Notes under the pieces: generated by a model
What the model was told of the DNA's origin: nothing
What the model saw: only the letters and a program-made list of their open reading frames with translations
The model's database searches: none
DNA from: Moorella glycerini
GTDB lineage: Bacteria; Bacillota; DSM-521; Neomoorellales; Neomoorellaceae
DNA length: 64,000 nt
Reading direction: 5' to 3'
NCBI RefSeq assembly: GCF_009735625.1
Contig: NZ_CP046244.1
Location: forward strand, 434,001 to 498,000
Made by a program: the position numbers and the translations under genes
In this document: piece by piece, positions 46,617 to 55,033 of the stretch
Layout of the letters: every line of letters begins with the position of its first letter
Numbering within the stretch: the stretch's first letter is position 1

Positions 46617-47873
46617 TCATACCGCAGTCCCATATTCTTTAGTAGCATCTACCCACACTTTAACAAGCTCGGGGTTACATTCGTCTAAGGCAACGCTGGC
46701 CGACATTATGAAACCGCCATTCTTGCCGAGGGCCTTGCACATTTTCCTGGTATACTCCCGCACTTGTTCATGAGAACCACCCTCAAGCAACGATACCGGG
46801 AAACCGCCTACTATCGTCATTACGTCGCCTACGATTTCCTTCACCTTGAACATATTGCTGCTTTGGAACATGCCGATCGTCTTGCCCTTTGGCAACTCCC
46901 GCAGGTACTCGAGGCGCTGGTCCCAGACGCCTTCATAAAACGGGTATGGTTTCAGCCCCGCCTTGATGAGATCCAGCATCAGTGCCTTTAACTGGGGCCA
47001 GTAAAAAGTCTCAAACTGTTCTATGGACATGAACCCGTCTGAACCGCGATGCAGCGGGATAAAGATTAGTTTTCTCCCGGTCGCGCTGGTAGTCTGAATA
47101 ACCTGTTCCACTGAGAAGCGGCGGATTTTTTCCTGGGCCGCCAATAACTTGTCCGGGCAGCGGTACATATCCAAAAAAACTCCCCGCATGCCGCGTAAAT
47201 TGTCGGCCAGAAGGTCAAAAGGCGCCAGAGTGGTTGCACCAAAGACCCGCACATCTACCGGGAAGCCCAATGCCTCCATCCGGCGGGCATACTCTGCAGT
47301 CCGGGTCGCCGACTGCGCATACCAGTCCGCTACCTTTAACAGGGCTTCCAGCGCCGAACGCAGGGACGGTTTGTTAAGCACTGCAACCCCTGCTAGGCCA
47401 CCATATCCTCTCAGGAAAGACGTAAGTACAGGTAAATCGGCAAATCCTTCCAGGGCGCTGTAGATACGCGGGACAAACTTGCGCAGCGTAAAGTCGGAAG
47501 GATCTTCGATAAACTCATCATACTCTTCGGCTTTCATGAACTCGCCTTCAACAAACTGAAAGGGCTGGTCCGGCCCCAGGCCGTAACCGGGCCACTTGGT
47601 CTGCCGGTCGCCCAGTATTACGCTCGGCATGTGAGTACCAAATGTACCTATTCCAAAGGCAGCGTCCGGCTGGTAGTAGAGAGCCCATTTTTCGAGGAGT
47701 TCCTGTGCCTTATCAGGGTTGTCATGCAGTTCCTGTTTGGTGACGCCGCCAAGACGGGCCAGCATGTAACTGAAATTCAATGTAATGGGCACCCGGTCCG
47801 GTACCTTCATGTCGTACGCGTCTAAAATACGCTGGCGGCGCTCCGCCAGGAGTTTTTCAGGAGAGGTGGTCAT
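46617..47873 (-). CDS. UroD-family methyltransferase, unit C (no tail)
   Basis: The 418-residue protein has VPDRVPITLNFSYMLARLGG, IPLHRGSDGFMSIEQFETFY, PFYEGVWDQRLEYLRELPKG and IVGGFPVSLLEGGSHEQVRE. It lacks the about 60-residue tail of units A and B; it ends directly after WVDATKEYGTAV. It differs from A/B also in PLHRGS in place of THKPC, shared with units D and E (PLHKG). A different substrate class is plausible. Its start is 3 bp behind the corrinoid gene stop, so both are translated together. It resembles unit E most. Confidence 0.86.
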   Translation of the reverse strand: MTTSPEKLLAERRQRILDAYDMKVPDRVPITLNFSYMLARLGGVTKQELHDNPDKAQELLEKWALYYQPDAAFGIGTFGTHMPSVILGDRQTKWPGYGLGPDQPFQFVEGEFMKAEEYDEFIEDPSDFTLRKFVPRIYSALEGFADLPVLTSFLRGYGGLAGVAVLNKPSLRSALEALLKVADWYAQSATRTAEYARRMEALGFPVDVRVFGATTLAPFDLLADNLRGMRGVFLDMYRCPDKLLAAQEKIRRFSVEQVIQTTSATGRKLIFIPLHRGSDGFMSIEQFETFYWPQLKALMLDLIKAGLKPYPFYEGVWDQRLEYLRELPKGKTIGMFQSSNMFKVKEIVGDVMTIVGGFPVSLLEGGSHEQVREYTRKMCKALGKNGGFIMSASVALDECNPELVKVWVDATKEYGTAV

Positions 47874-47876
47874 TTG

Positions 47877-48512
47877 CTATTTCACCCCCGTCCACTGTTT
47901 GGCAATCGTTACCGCCGCCACGGCGTCAGGACCGTAGGCATCGGCTCCGGCGAAGGCCCGTATGTGTTCGTCCACCGAACCGCCGCCGACCATTATCTTA
48001 ACTTCATCCCGCAGGCCGGCCTCTTTAATGGCAGCCACCGTTTCTTTCATGGTCGTATGGGCCACGGTCAAGAGGCCGCTCAGACCCACCACCTGGGGTT
48101 TGAAAGACTTGATATGTTCCACAAAGGTTTCCGGTGGCACATCCACGCCGATGTCCAGGACGTCGAAACCGTTCACCTCCAGCATAAACGTTACGATGTT
48201 CTTACCGATGTCGTGAATATCCCCTTTTACAGTGCCTATCAGGACTTTGCCGCCTTTCTTGCCATCCGCGCCAGACGTACGAAGGTAGGGCTTAACTTCG
48301 CTCGAAATTTGCGTCATTATTTCCCCTACGTAGACCAAATCCGGAAGAAAATACTTCCCCTCCTGAAACCGTTCCCCCACTATTACTGTGGCCTCCCGGC
48401 ATTCCTCCAGGATGGCCGCAGGATCGCTGCCGCCTGCCAGCATCTCCTTGACCAACTTTAGAGCTTCCGCCTCACGCAGATCGGCAATGGCATCTACCAG
48501 CTTCTTATCCAT
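47877..48512 (-). CDS. Corrinoid protein, unit C
   Basis: The 211-residue protein has a cap domain (ADLREAEALKLVKEMLAGG) and a B12 domain with GTVKGDIHDIGKNIV, GLSGLLTVAHTTMKET and MVGGGSVDEHIRAFAG. It precedes its methyltransferase; in units A, B and D the order is reversed. Ribosome site GAGGGGG. It looks intact, with the cobalt-ligand His in place. Confidence 0.9.
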   Translation of the reverse strand: MDKKLVDAIADLREAEALKLVKEMLAGGSDPAAILEECREATVIVGERFQEGKYFLPDLVYVGEIMTQISSEVKPYLRTSGADGKKGGKVLIGTVKGDIHDIGKNIVTFMLEVNGFDVLDIGVDVPPETFVEHIKSFKPQVVGLSGLLTVAHTTMKETVAAIKEAGLRDEVKIMVGGGSVDEHIRAFAGADAYGPDAVAAVTIAKQWTGVK

Positions 48513-48687
48513 TTCTTGACCCCCTCACTTGTTAGACTTCTCTTATGGGCGAATATACCCCTTGACATCCGCAAGCCGCCCCATTCCCGGAGGGAGGCAT
48601 CAACAACTCGCCATGTTCACCCTACGGCGTTTGCCGACAGCATTCGACAACAATTCCAATCTAAAGCTTGTTATATAGTAGTAAAAA

Positions 48688-50028
48688 CTAGGATGATGCA
48701 GCCCTGGTGTCAGCCTGAGACTTGAAGTTTCTTTGGGAAATTCTTAATCCATTAAGTGCTACAAGGGTGGCGATTATACGGAGGGTTATAGCCAGCGCTA
48801 ATGACCACTTATATGCGCCAGTAAGGTCTCTGATAAACGCACCTACGTAGGGGCCTAAAACGATCCCTAGCCCTACTGAAAAGGCGTTTAGCACAGTCAT
48901 GATTGTTCCTATAGATTTTCTCCCAAACAAATAGGGAACGGCCGCATAATGTACAGTGGGCTCGCCTCCAAATAAGAAATACCAGATTGCACCTGCTATC
49001 ATAATCCATGCTACACTTGTGTACCCCAGATAAAATACGGCAATCATTACTCCAGATGTAAAATACACTATTGGAAGAGTCCTCCAGGGTCCTCCAATTC
49101 TATCCATCAGATTACCCCATATCAATCTCCCGGCAGCGCCGGCGAGGGCGGTGAGGGTTAAGAACATTGGTACCACTGTTCTTACAACATATTGCCTATC
49201 TGTTCCAGTCTTGGTTAACCCTTCTAATATTATCATAGATACGTTTGTCGTAAAGAACAGGGCTGCGAAAGCTGCACAGAAGAAACATGTATACAGATGC
49301 CAGAACCTTATATCCTTCACGGCCTCTTTCAGAGTAAAGTGCTCTTTCCCAGCCGGTGTTGTCTTTTCTCCCGCCCCGCTTTTGGGCTTCTGCCCGAAAG
49401 GTACCCAATCAGGAGAGGGCACCTTCCATAACATAACCCCTCCATAAAGTACAACGAATCCTATACATGCCAGAATCCGGAAGAGGTTAGAAAAACCCAG
49501 GCTCTTTATCAAAACCGCTGTAATAGGTGCATAAATAGTTGTTGCCAAACCTGTCCCGGCAGCAGCTATCCCCATTGCTGTTCCAATCTTGTCGGGGAAC
49601 CACCTGGCCATTGTAGCAGGCCACGTGCCACCATACAGCCCGATTCCGAATCCAATGACTGCACTACCGATATACCAGTAGTACTTGGCTGCAACCCATT
49701 CCATCGGAGTTAGCGTCAGCGACACAATTACCGCACCTGCCACAAAAATAGCACCCGCCAGCGCCAGTGGGATTTTGGGACCATATTTGTCAAAAAGCAG
49801 ACCGGCAATCGGTGGTCCAATTACCATACTACCGACGCCTGTTAAAGATGAAGCAAGGGCTACTTGGGCAACTACGTTTAATTTATAATGCTCCATAATA
49901 TAGGGGTAGAACAGCGTCCATAAGCCAGTTATATAAACACTCATACCTATGATAAATGCTGCTACCGGATAGAACCACCTATACCTTTCTCCGGCACCTT
50001 TGTCCAACAACACTTTCTGTGCCTCCAT
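48688..50028 (-). CDS. MFS transporter 4 (oxalate/formate antiporter-like)
   Basis: The roughly 446-residue protein starts MEAQKVLLDKGAGERYRWFY. It has 12 membrane segments with VALASSLTGVGSMVIGPPIA and RLIWGNLMDRIGGPWRTLP, and a long central loop (PKSGAGEKTTPAGKE). OFA-type members carry small organic acids. The frame is open for 53 codons further upstream, but that part overlaps a corrinoid-gene remnant, so the start at 50028 is preferred. It follows the remnant in the same direction and precedes the unit C corrinoid gene. Confidence 0.83.
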   Translation of the reverse strand: MEAQKVLLDKGAGERYRWFYPVAAFIIGMSVYITGLWTLFYPYIMEHYKLNVVAQVALASSLTGVGSMVIGPPIAGLLFDKYGPKIPLALAGAIFVAGAVIVSLTLTPMEWVAAKYYWYIGSAVIGFGIGLYGGTWPATMARWFPDKIGTAMGIAAAGTGLATTIYAPITAVLIKSLGFSNLFRILACIGFVVLYGGVMLWKVPSPDWVPFGQKPKSGAGEKTTPAGKEHFTLKEAVKDIRFWHLYTCFFCAAFAALFFTTNVSMIILEGLTKTGTDRQYVVRTVVPMFLTLTALAGAAGRLIWGNLMDRIGGPWRTLPIVYFTSGVMIAVFYLGYTSVAWIMIAGAIWYFLFGGEPTVHYAAVPYLFGRKSIGTIMTVLNAFSVGLGIVLGPYVGAFIRDLTGAYKWSLALAITLRIIATLVALNGLRISQRNFKSQADTRAASS

Positions 50029-50077
50029 TCTAAAGAATTCATTCTTAATTGAGTCCTTGTTGGGGCCGGCACCGGCA

Positions 50078-50173
50078 TTATTTTCCGAATACTTCCGTAG
50101 CCACCTTAACTCCATCAGTGACCGTGGTGGCAAAATAGTCGGTGCCTGTTCCAGCCAATCAGCACCTTGGTGT
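50078..50173 (-). pseudogene. Corrinoid protein remnant 1 (C-terminus)
   Basis: On the minus strand TKVLIGWN is followed, after a small deletion and frame change, by GTDYFATTVTDGVKVATEVF then GK and a stop. This matches the end of the unit D corrinoid protein (GADYFATTASDGLKVANEVF). Nothing else of the gene remains here. Confidence 0.75.
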
Positions 50174-50415
50174 CTAGTTGCCGGCAACTACCCTCAGTTC
50201 TGTCAATGCTTATACCTGTTAATACCAATTTGAGTGCTGCATAATTTACATCTACTTTATGTTTTCGCAACCGCAACGCAACTTCATATACCGGAAGGAA
50301 ATTATTTAGATAAAATCTGACCTAGCCTCATATACCAGTCTATACAAAAGCATCTACTGTCCCCTTGATCATCAGGACACAAACGAAAAGAGAAGTAAAT
50401 TTTTTAGCAAAATAC

Positions 50416-51771
50416 TTAAAAAGTCGGACTTCGTCTTGCCTGAATTTCTATTCTTATTTGGTTGACTCTTTCCTCCTTCAGAGGATAGAACAGTACCGTT
50501 ACTAACGCGAGCGCACCAAAAATGCCAGGAACGAATGTTGCTATTGTACTGATGCCCCTGCTCAATTCAGCAGTAGGTTGTACATTAGCAACATAGCCAA
50601 TGGCAGCAAGGGCAAAACCGTTCACCGCCCCAGCTAAGGCCACTCCAATTTTAATCGGGAGCGCACTCATGGCCATAATTAGCGCCCTGGCGTTTTTACC
50701 CGTTTTCCATTCAGCATATTCCACAGTATCTGCAAACAAAGCTGCTTGTATTGATTGATCTATATACACACCAAACGTGGCTATGGCACAAAGGACTATA
50801 AATGTTATGGCATCCCTGGCAAATAACCATGCTAATAGCAAACATATGGTTTCAGTAGCCACGCCAATTATATATGTTGTCTTTTTGGGAATCTTCCTGG
50901 CTATTAATTCACCAAAAATAGCACCCAGTAGTCCTGCTATGTTTACAATTGGGAAGAAAGCGCTCACCAAAAGCATGTTACGGGCTACATATTTGAAATA
51001 ATAGACAGCAAATCCTAGCAATGCCCACCTGGAAGTAAAACGTAGTGACTCTACGAGCATCAATACAAGCAGGGGAGGATTCGTAAAAACCTGTATTAGC
51101 ATATCCTTTAAAGTTATCGTCTCCTTTTTACTTTCCGGTCTTGGCCCAGCATCAAAAGGCTTTATAATATGAGCCACTAACCTGTAACCTAGCACCTGTA
51201 AGATGGTGAATATAATGATCGTTAACAAGAAACCCTTTGCTTCGTTGCCAGCACCTAGAGCAATAATCAGAGGCATAGCAATAAGACCGAAAATTATCTG
51301 AGCTATTGAGGTGGTCTGTGCTCTCCTGGAAGAAAGGCGTACCCTGTCAACCGGATCATTGGCTAAGACAGGTATAAGGGCTACATATGCTGACCAGGCA
51401 AAATTTACGGAAACATGTGCCAACACATAGGCTGTTCCCAAAAAAATTGCTTTAGCGCCGACAGTCATATTAAGATTAGTAAACATTAATATAAATAATA
51501 TTGCCGTACTAAACGGGCAAATCAATATCCACGAACGGTATTTACCCCATTTCATATTTGATTTTTCAATAAGCCCACCAACAATAGGTACAGACACAGC
51601 ATCAGCAATCCTAGCAATTAATAAGATTGTTCCTACGGTGGCCGCCCCAATGCGCGCCACATCAGTAAGAAAATAGGCATAATAGTTTACTGCTACCGCC
51701 ATCATGATGGAAAAACCCATTTCCCCGATGCAGAATAAATTTATAACACTAGCTTTCAGTTTCTCAGCCAC
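50416..51771 (-). CDS. GPH-family cation symporter 3
   Basis: The 451-residue 12-TM transporter has NLFCIGEMGFSIMMAVAVNY, ARIADAVSVPIVGGLIEKSN, and the family signature LFADTVEYAEWKTGKNARAL. It is homologous to the two other GPH transporters in the island. It lies between two corrinoid-gene remnants, so it probably arrived or survived during a rearrangement. Ribosome site GGAGGGGAG. Cargo unknown. Confidence 0.85.
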   Translation of the reverse strand: MAEKLKASVINLFCIGEMGFSIMMAVAVNYYAYFLTDVARIGAATVGTILLIARIADAVSVPIVGGLIEKSNMKWGKYRSWILICPFSTAILFILMFTNLNMTVGAKAIFLGTAYVLAHVSVNFAWSAYVALIPVLANDPVDRVRLSSRRAQTTSIAQIIFGLIAMPLIIALGAGNEAKGFLLTIIIFTILQVLGYRLVAHIIKPFDAGPRPESKKETITLKDMLIQVFTNPPLLVLMLVESLRFTSRWALLGFAVYYFKYVARNMLLVSAFFPIVNIAGLLGAIFGELIARKIPKKTTYIIGVATETICLLLAWLFARDAITFIVLCAIATFGVYIDQSIQAALFADTVEYAEWKTGKNARALIMAMSALPIKIGVALAGAVNGFALAAIGYVANVQPTAELSRGISTIATFVPGIFGALALVTVLFYPLKEERVNQIRIEIQARRSPTF

Positions 51772-51804
51772 AGCGCTCCCCTCCTTTATTTATTTTGTAT
51801 TAAG

Positions 51805-51968
51805 TTATGGTACGGGGGTTGAACCCAATTCGATATAGTTGCCGCCGATGAACACCTTGGTATCCAAACCAACGTCCCGGATCGCCCTAATGGTTTCTTT
51901 CATCGCCCCGTGGTAATCATATTAATGACGCTGTTGTTTAAATACTCTGATATGTCCTGTTCTCTCAT
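51805..51968 (-). pseudogene. Corrinoid protein remnant 2 (middle part)
   Basis: The minus strand reads AMKETIRAIRDVGLDTKVFI and GGNYIELG before a stop at 51805. This matches ALKETIDVIRGEGLNTKVII and GGNYINETV of the unit D corrinoid protein. A piece in another frame (NNSVINMITTG) precedes it. No cap domain or cobalt motif remains. Confidence 0.75.
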
Positions 51969-51990
51969 CTTGTCCCCACAAATATCATTC

Positions 51991-52029
51991 CCAGCTTCGC
52001 TGGAAGTCTATGACTTCCAGCGAAGCTGG
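51991..52029. repeat. Perfect 18-bp inverted repeat
   Basis: CCAGCTTCGCTGGAAGTC (51991-52008) and its complement (52012-52029) have loop TAT. There is no T-run on either side. It lies in the region of gene debris upstream of GPH transporter 3; it may be a hairpin of a lost element. Confidence 0.7.
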
Positions 52030-52275
52030 CTCGAAGGACAACATCATCGACGGCAGAAGGTTCGTCACTCGAAAGCCGTTCCTCTTTTCAGCCCGTTTAA
52101 CGCCGTCAACCTGGCCACCCTTCCGAAAAGGCTTTAAACTCTGTGCAACAGGATGAGTGGCATACAGTCCTGTAGTCTTGTTGGGGACGACCAGGACCCA
52201 TACCTGTCAAAGAACAATCCCTTACTCTGTAGCTCAAATCTAGGGAGTCCTGTCCAATCCTTAAGCCGCTAAACC

Positions 52276-52899
52276 TTATTGACCAAACACCTCATTAGCC
52301 ACCTTAAGGCCATCGCTAGCGGTGGTGGCAAAATAATCCGCACCTACATGCTGTTTTACCGTCTCGTTGATATAGTTGCCACCTATTATCACTTTGGTAT
52401 TCAAGCCCTCACCTCGAATAACATCGATGGTTTCCTTCAACGCCGGCTGGCAACTCGTCAGCAGCACGCTCATGCCCACCAGAGGTGCTCCCGTTTCCTT
52501 TATAGCCTCCACAAACTTCTCCTTGGGTACGTCTACACCCAGATCCACAACCTTATACCCCGAACCTCTAAGAAGCATTATCACGATGTTCTTACCTAGA
52601 TCGTGGATGTCCCCCTTAACCGTACCGATGACAATCGTCCCTTTATGTTCGGTTCCCTGTCCGGTTAAATGGGGCCCTAAAAGATCCATAGCTCCCTTCA
52701 TAATCTCGCCGGCCATAACTAGCTCGCTCAAGAAATAATCGCCACGCTCAAAGCGGTTGCCTACTTCTACCATCCCTTCTTGCAAAGCCTTAACAATCTC
52801 CAAAGAGGCTGCTCCGTTCCCCAATAGCTCCTTAACCCCGGCTAATACCTGTTCCTCTTCCAGTTCAGCCATGGCTTTGGTTAAGGTTTCCCTGGACAT
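52276..52899 (-). CDS. Corrinoid protein, unit D
   Basis: The 207-residue protein starts MSRETLTKAMAELEEEQVLA with GGAGGAG before it, which favours this start over one 10 codons upstream. The B12 domain has GTVKGDIHDLGKNIVIM (cobalt ligand His present), MSVLLTSCQPALKET and IIGGNYINETVKQ. Third gene of unit D after methyltransferase and tail gene. It is the closest intact relative of remnants 1 and 2. Confidence 0.9.
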   Translation of the reverse strand: MSRETLTKAMAELEEEQVLAGVKELLGNGAASLEIVKALQEGMVEVGNRFERGDYFLSELVMAGEIMKGAMDLLGPHLTGQGTEHKGTIVIGTVKGDIHDLGKNIVIMLLRGSGYKVVDLGVDVPKEKFVEAIKETGAPLVGMSVLLTSCQPALKETIDVIRGEGLNTKVIIGGNYINETVKQHVGADYFATTASDGLKVANEVFGQ

Positions 52900-52977
52900 A
52901 TTTATCTCCTCCATTCCTCTATCACGCATTGTGGTACGATGGCTTCGCTACACCGGGCTCGAGGCAATTCTTTTACG

Positions 52978-53151
52978 CTACCTTTGTACCCAGAACCATA
53001 TGAAAGCATAAGCAAAAGCATCCAGTTTTTCCCATTCAGCCTTTACTATCTCCTCATCCCCGGCCAGCTCCCCGAACTCTTCCTTCTTGATCCTCCAGGG
53101 TAAGCAGGTGCCTGGTTCGGGTACAAAAGAGGTTATCTTGCTTTCTCCCAT
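52978..53151 (-). CDS. Stand-alone 57-residue tail domain of the UroD-family methyltransferase
   Basis: ATG at 53151 with ribosome site AAAAGGAGG (53163-53171) encodes MGESKITSFVPEPGTCLPWR, then IKKEEFGELAGDEEIVKAEW and EKLDAFAYAFIWFWVQR. It aligns with the C-terminal tails of unit A (LPEPRVVTPWEIKKAEWAIP...ERMAYNWLLSW) and unit B. In unit D the methyltransferase stops exactly before this tail (53188), and the tail has become its own gene 36 bp downstream, ahead of the corrinoid gene. It has one aromatic end (FIWFWV). It may be a docking piece for the methyltransferase or corrinoid partner; the function is not known. Confidence 0.85.
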   Translation of the reverse strand: MGESKITSFVPEPGTCLPWRIKKEEFGELAGDEEIVKAEWEKLDAFAYAFIWFWVQR

Positions 53152-53187
53152 CGGTACCTAATCCTCCTTTTATGGTATATTCGACCC

Positions 53188-54372
53188 TTAATAAACCCCG
53201 TACTCTCGTGCTGCTTCTGTCATAGCAATAATGTTCTCCCGCTTGGCATCACCCATTACCACGCCTCCTGGACCAAGGACAAATCCGCCATCGCAAGCCA
53301 GCTCATCAATGGCGCGTTTTACACAATCCTTTACTTCTTGCGGCGTACCGTAGGTCAAAAGGGTAGTGGGAACACCACCGAACAGACAGAACCTGCCGCC
53401 GAGGATCTCCTTCGCCTTCTTAGCGTCTGTTGTATCGATTACGAAGACAATGCTCTTTTCCGGAAGCTCGGCGATCTTATCCAGGTAGGGCGTCCAATCA
53501 CCTTCAGCAAAGAACCACGTCCTCTTACCTTTAGCCCAGAGACCTTCGATTACTGCTTTCAAGGTCGGCCAGTAAAACTTCTCCCATTGCTCCCTGCTCA
53601 GGAAGGGATAGGCGCCCTTGTGTAACGGAGCGGAGCACGGCAGGGTCGTGTCTCCCCGGGAACCGATCATGGCGTAGGCGATATTATGAGGCACAAGAGC
53701 TTCACAGGCGGCCAGAACCTTTTCCGGCCGGCGCCTGAGGTCGGTTAGAATACCTTTGGTACCCCGCAAGGTGTCTCCCAGCGTATCGAAGGGCGCTTTA
53801 GTGAAGCCACTTGTACCTGCAACTAACCCATATTCTTTTCTCCATCTTTGGGCCGCAGCGCCCATTATATTGCCTTGCATGGCATAAGCCGCCGCACTCT
53901 TGAGGAGGGCGATACTGGCACGGTAGGATCCCGGCTCCGCAAACTCTTCGTTGATACGCGGTAAATAATTCTTAACCAGCCATCCCGTGGGATCAGCTAT
54001 AAAATCGTCATACTCATCCGGCCCCATATATTCTGCCTCTACATACTGAAAAGTGGATTCCTTGGGTAGATGGAAGCCAGGAAAACGGTATAACTTAGAG
54101 CCAAATGCATCAAACATGGGTGGCCACCATAAAGAGGGTCCTCCCCGGAAAAGGTCAAAGTCCAAATCGCGCAGGACTCTGTCAATTTCTTGGGTCGTTA
54201 TTTCAATAGCTTTATTTAAATCGTAATATATCTCCTGTAAATAAGTATCTGTATATTTAACTATCCATTCTCCCACGGAGAAGCCAACCGGAACCTTATC
54301 CGGCTTCCCGCATTCCAGAACTGTAAGGTAACGATTCAGCCTCTCTTGAAAAAGTTTCTCTTTATCGCTCAT
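53188..54372 (-). CDS. UroD-family methyltransferase, unit D (tail encoded separately)
   Basis: The 394-residue protein has GKPDKVPVGFSVGEWIVKYT, APLHKGAYPFLSREQWEKFY, FFAEGDWTPYLDKIAELPEK and FCLFGGVPTTLLTYGTPQEV, and ends EAAREYGVY. It is the shortest of the five and the most diverged. A tail gene and a corrinoid gene follow in the same direction with good ribosome sites, making a three-gene unit. Its partner after the barrel is therefore the 57-residue protein. Ribosome site AAAGGAGGG. Confidence 0.86.
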   Translation of the reverse strand: MSDKEKLFQERLNRYLTVLECGKPDKVPVGFSVGEWIVKYTDTYLQEIYYDLNKAIEITTQEIDRVLRDLDFDLFRGGPSLWWPPMFDAFGSKLYRFPGFHLPKESTFQYVEAEYMGPDEYDDFIADPTGWLVKNYLPRINEEFAEPGSYRASIALLKSAAAYAMQGNIMGAAAQRWRKEYGLVAGTSGFTKAPFDTLGDTLRGTKGILTDLRRRPEKVLAACEALVPHNIAYAMIGSRGDTTLPCSAPLHKGAYPFLSREQWEKFYWPTLKAVIEGLWAKGKRTWFFAEGDWTPYLDKIAELPEKSIVFVIDTTDAKKAKEILGGRFCLFGGVPTTLLTYGTPQEVKDCVKRAIDELACDGGFVLGPGGVVMGDAKRENIIAMTEAAREYGVY

Positions 54373-54631
54373 TTTCGGTAGCCCTCCTTTGTTTTTTCTT
54401 CTGCTTCGGTACTCTTATGTTGGATATCGACCCGAATTACTTGCAGGAACTGAGATAAACTAGGCGATTCAATCTCTTGAACTACTAAATTATTAAGTAG
54501 GCAGATGTAGTCCCCCCTCTTCGTGGTTTACCAAAATTAACGAATGCTGATATATCTACCACCTATTCCCTAGATAGCTTTCACCAGGTGACGTCCAATT
54601 GCCTGGTTTCTCCACCTGCCCAAAAGGCGCT

Positions 54632-54766
54632 CTATAACCAACCCTTCTCCCTCCAATAACGCTGCTCCCACTCCCAGGCATCCTTATTTCTAAGGATCGC
54701 TTGCCGGAAATAATTTCGCCTCCTATGACTTTTTCTAGGGCTATTGCAAATAGCAAATATTTTCAT
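54632..54766 (-). pseudogene. Internally deleted relic of a flavodoxin-fold reductase gene
   Basis: ATG at 54766 starts MKIFAICNSPRKS. The frame then jumps to NYFRQAILRNKDAWEWEQRY and WREKGWL, the two ends of the protein at 45590-46258 (MKIFALCGSPRKN and NHYRQVILRNKDVWEWEYRY). About 170 codons between them are gone, leaving 44. It lies downstream of the unit E methyltransferase as the intact gene does of unit C. Confidence 0.85.
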
Positions 54767-55033
54767 GGTCCTGGTTGCCCGAACGGCAACCTCTTCACCC
54801 CCTTTAGCTTGGTAATTATTATTAAACTTTTCATCTTTTTCCTCTCTAATTGTCTATCTATATAAATTATATGCTCGCTACTTGTCTATCCATAATAGAT
54901 TATTGTGTTTAATTTATTTGACATTTATATGCCGATTCCTGCTTTGTAATAAAAGATCTATCAATTTTTTATTTTAGTTTTCTGATCATTAGTCCTTTTG
55001 CTTACTTACCATGGGAGAGACGGGCCGCTCCGA

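Noticed and set aside
52157-52275. Possible gene in the gap before the unit D corrinoid stop
   Set aside because: Only short broken frames, with no match in sense to neighbouring families.
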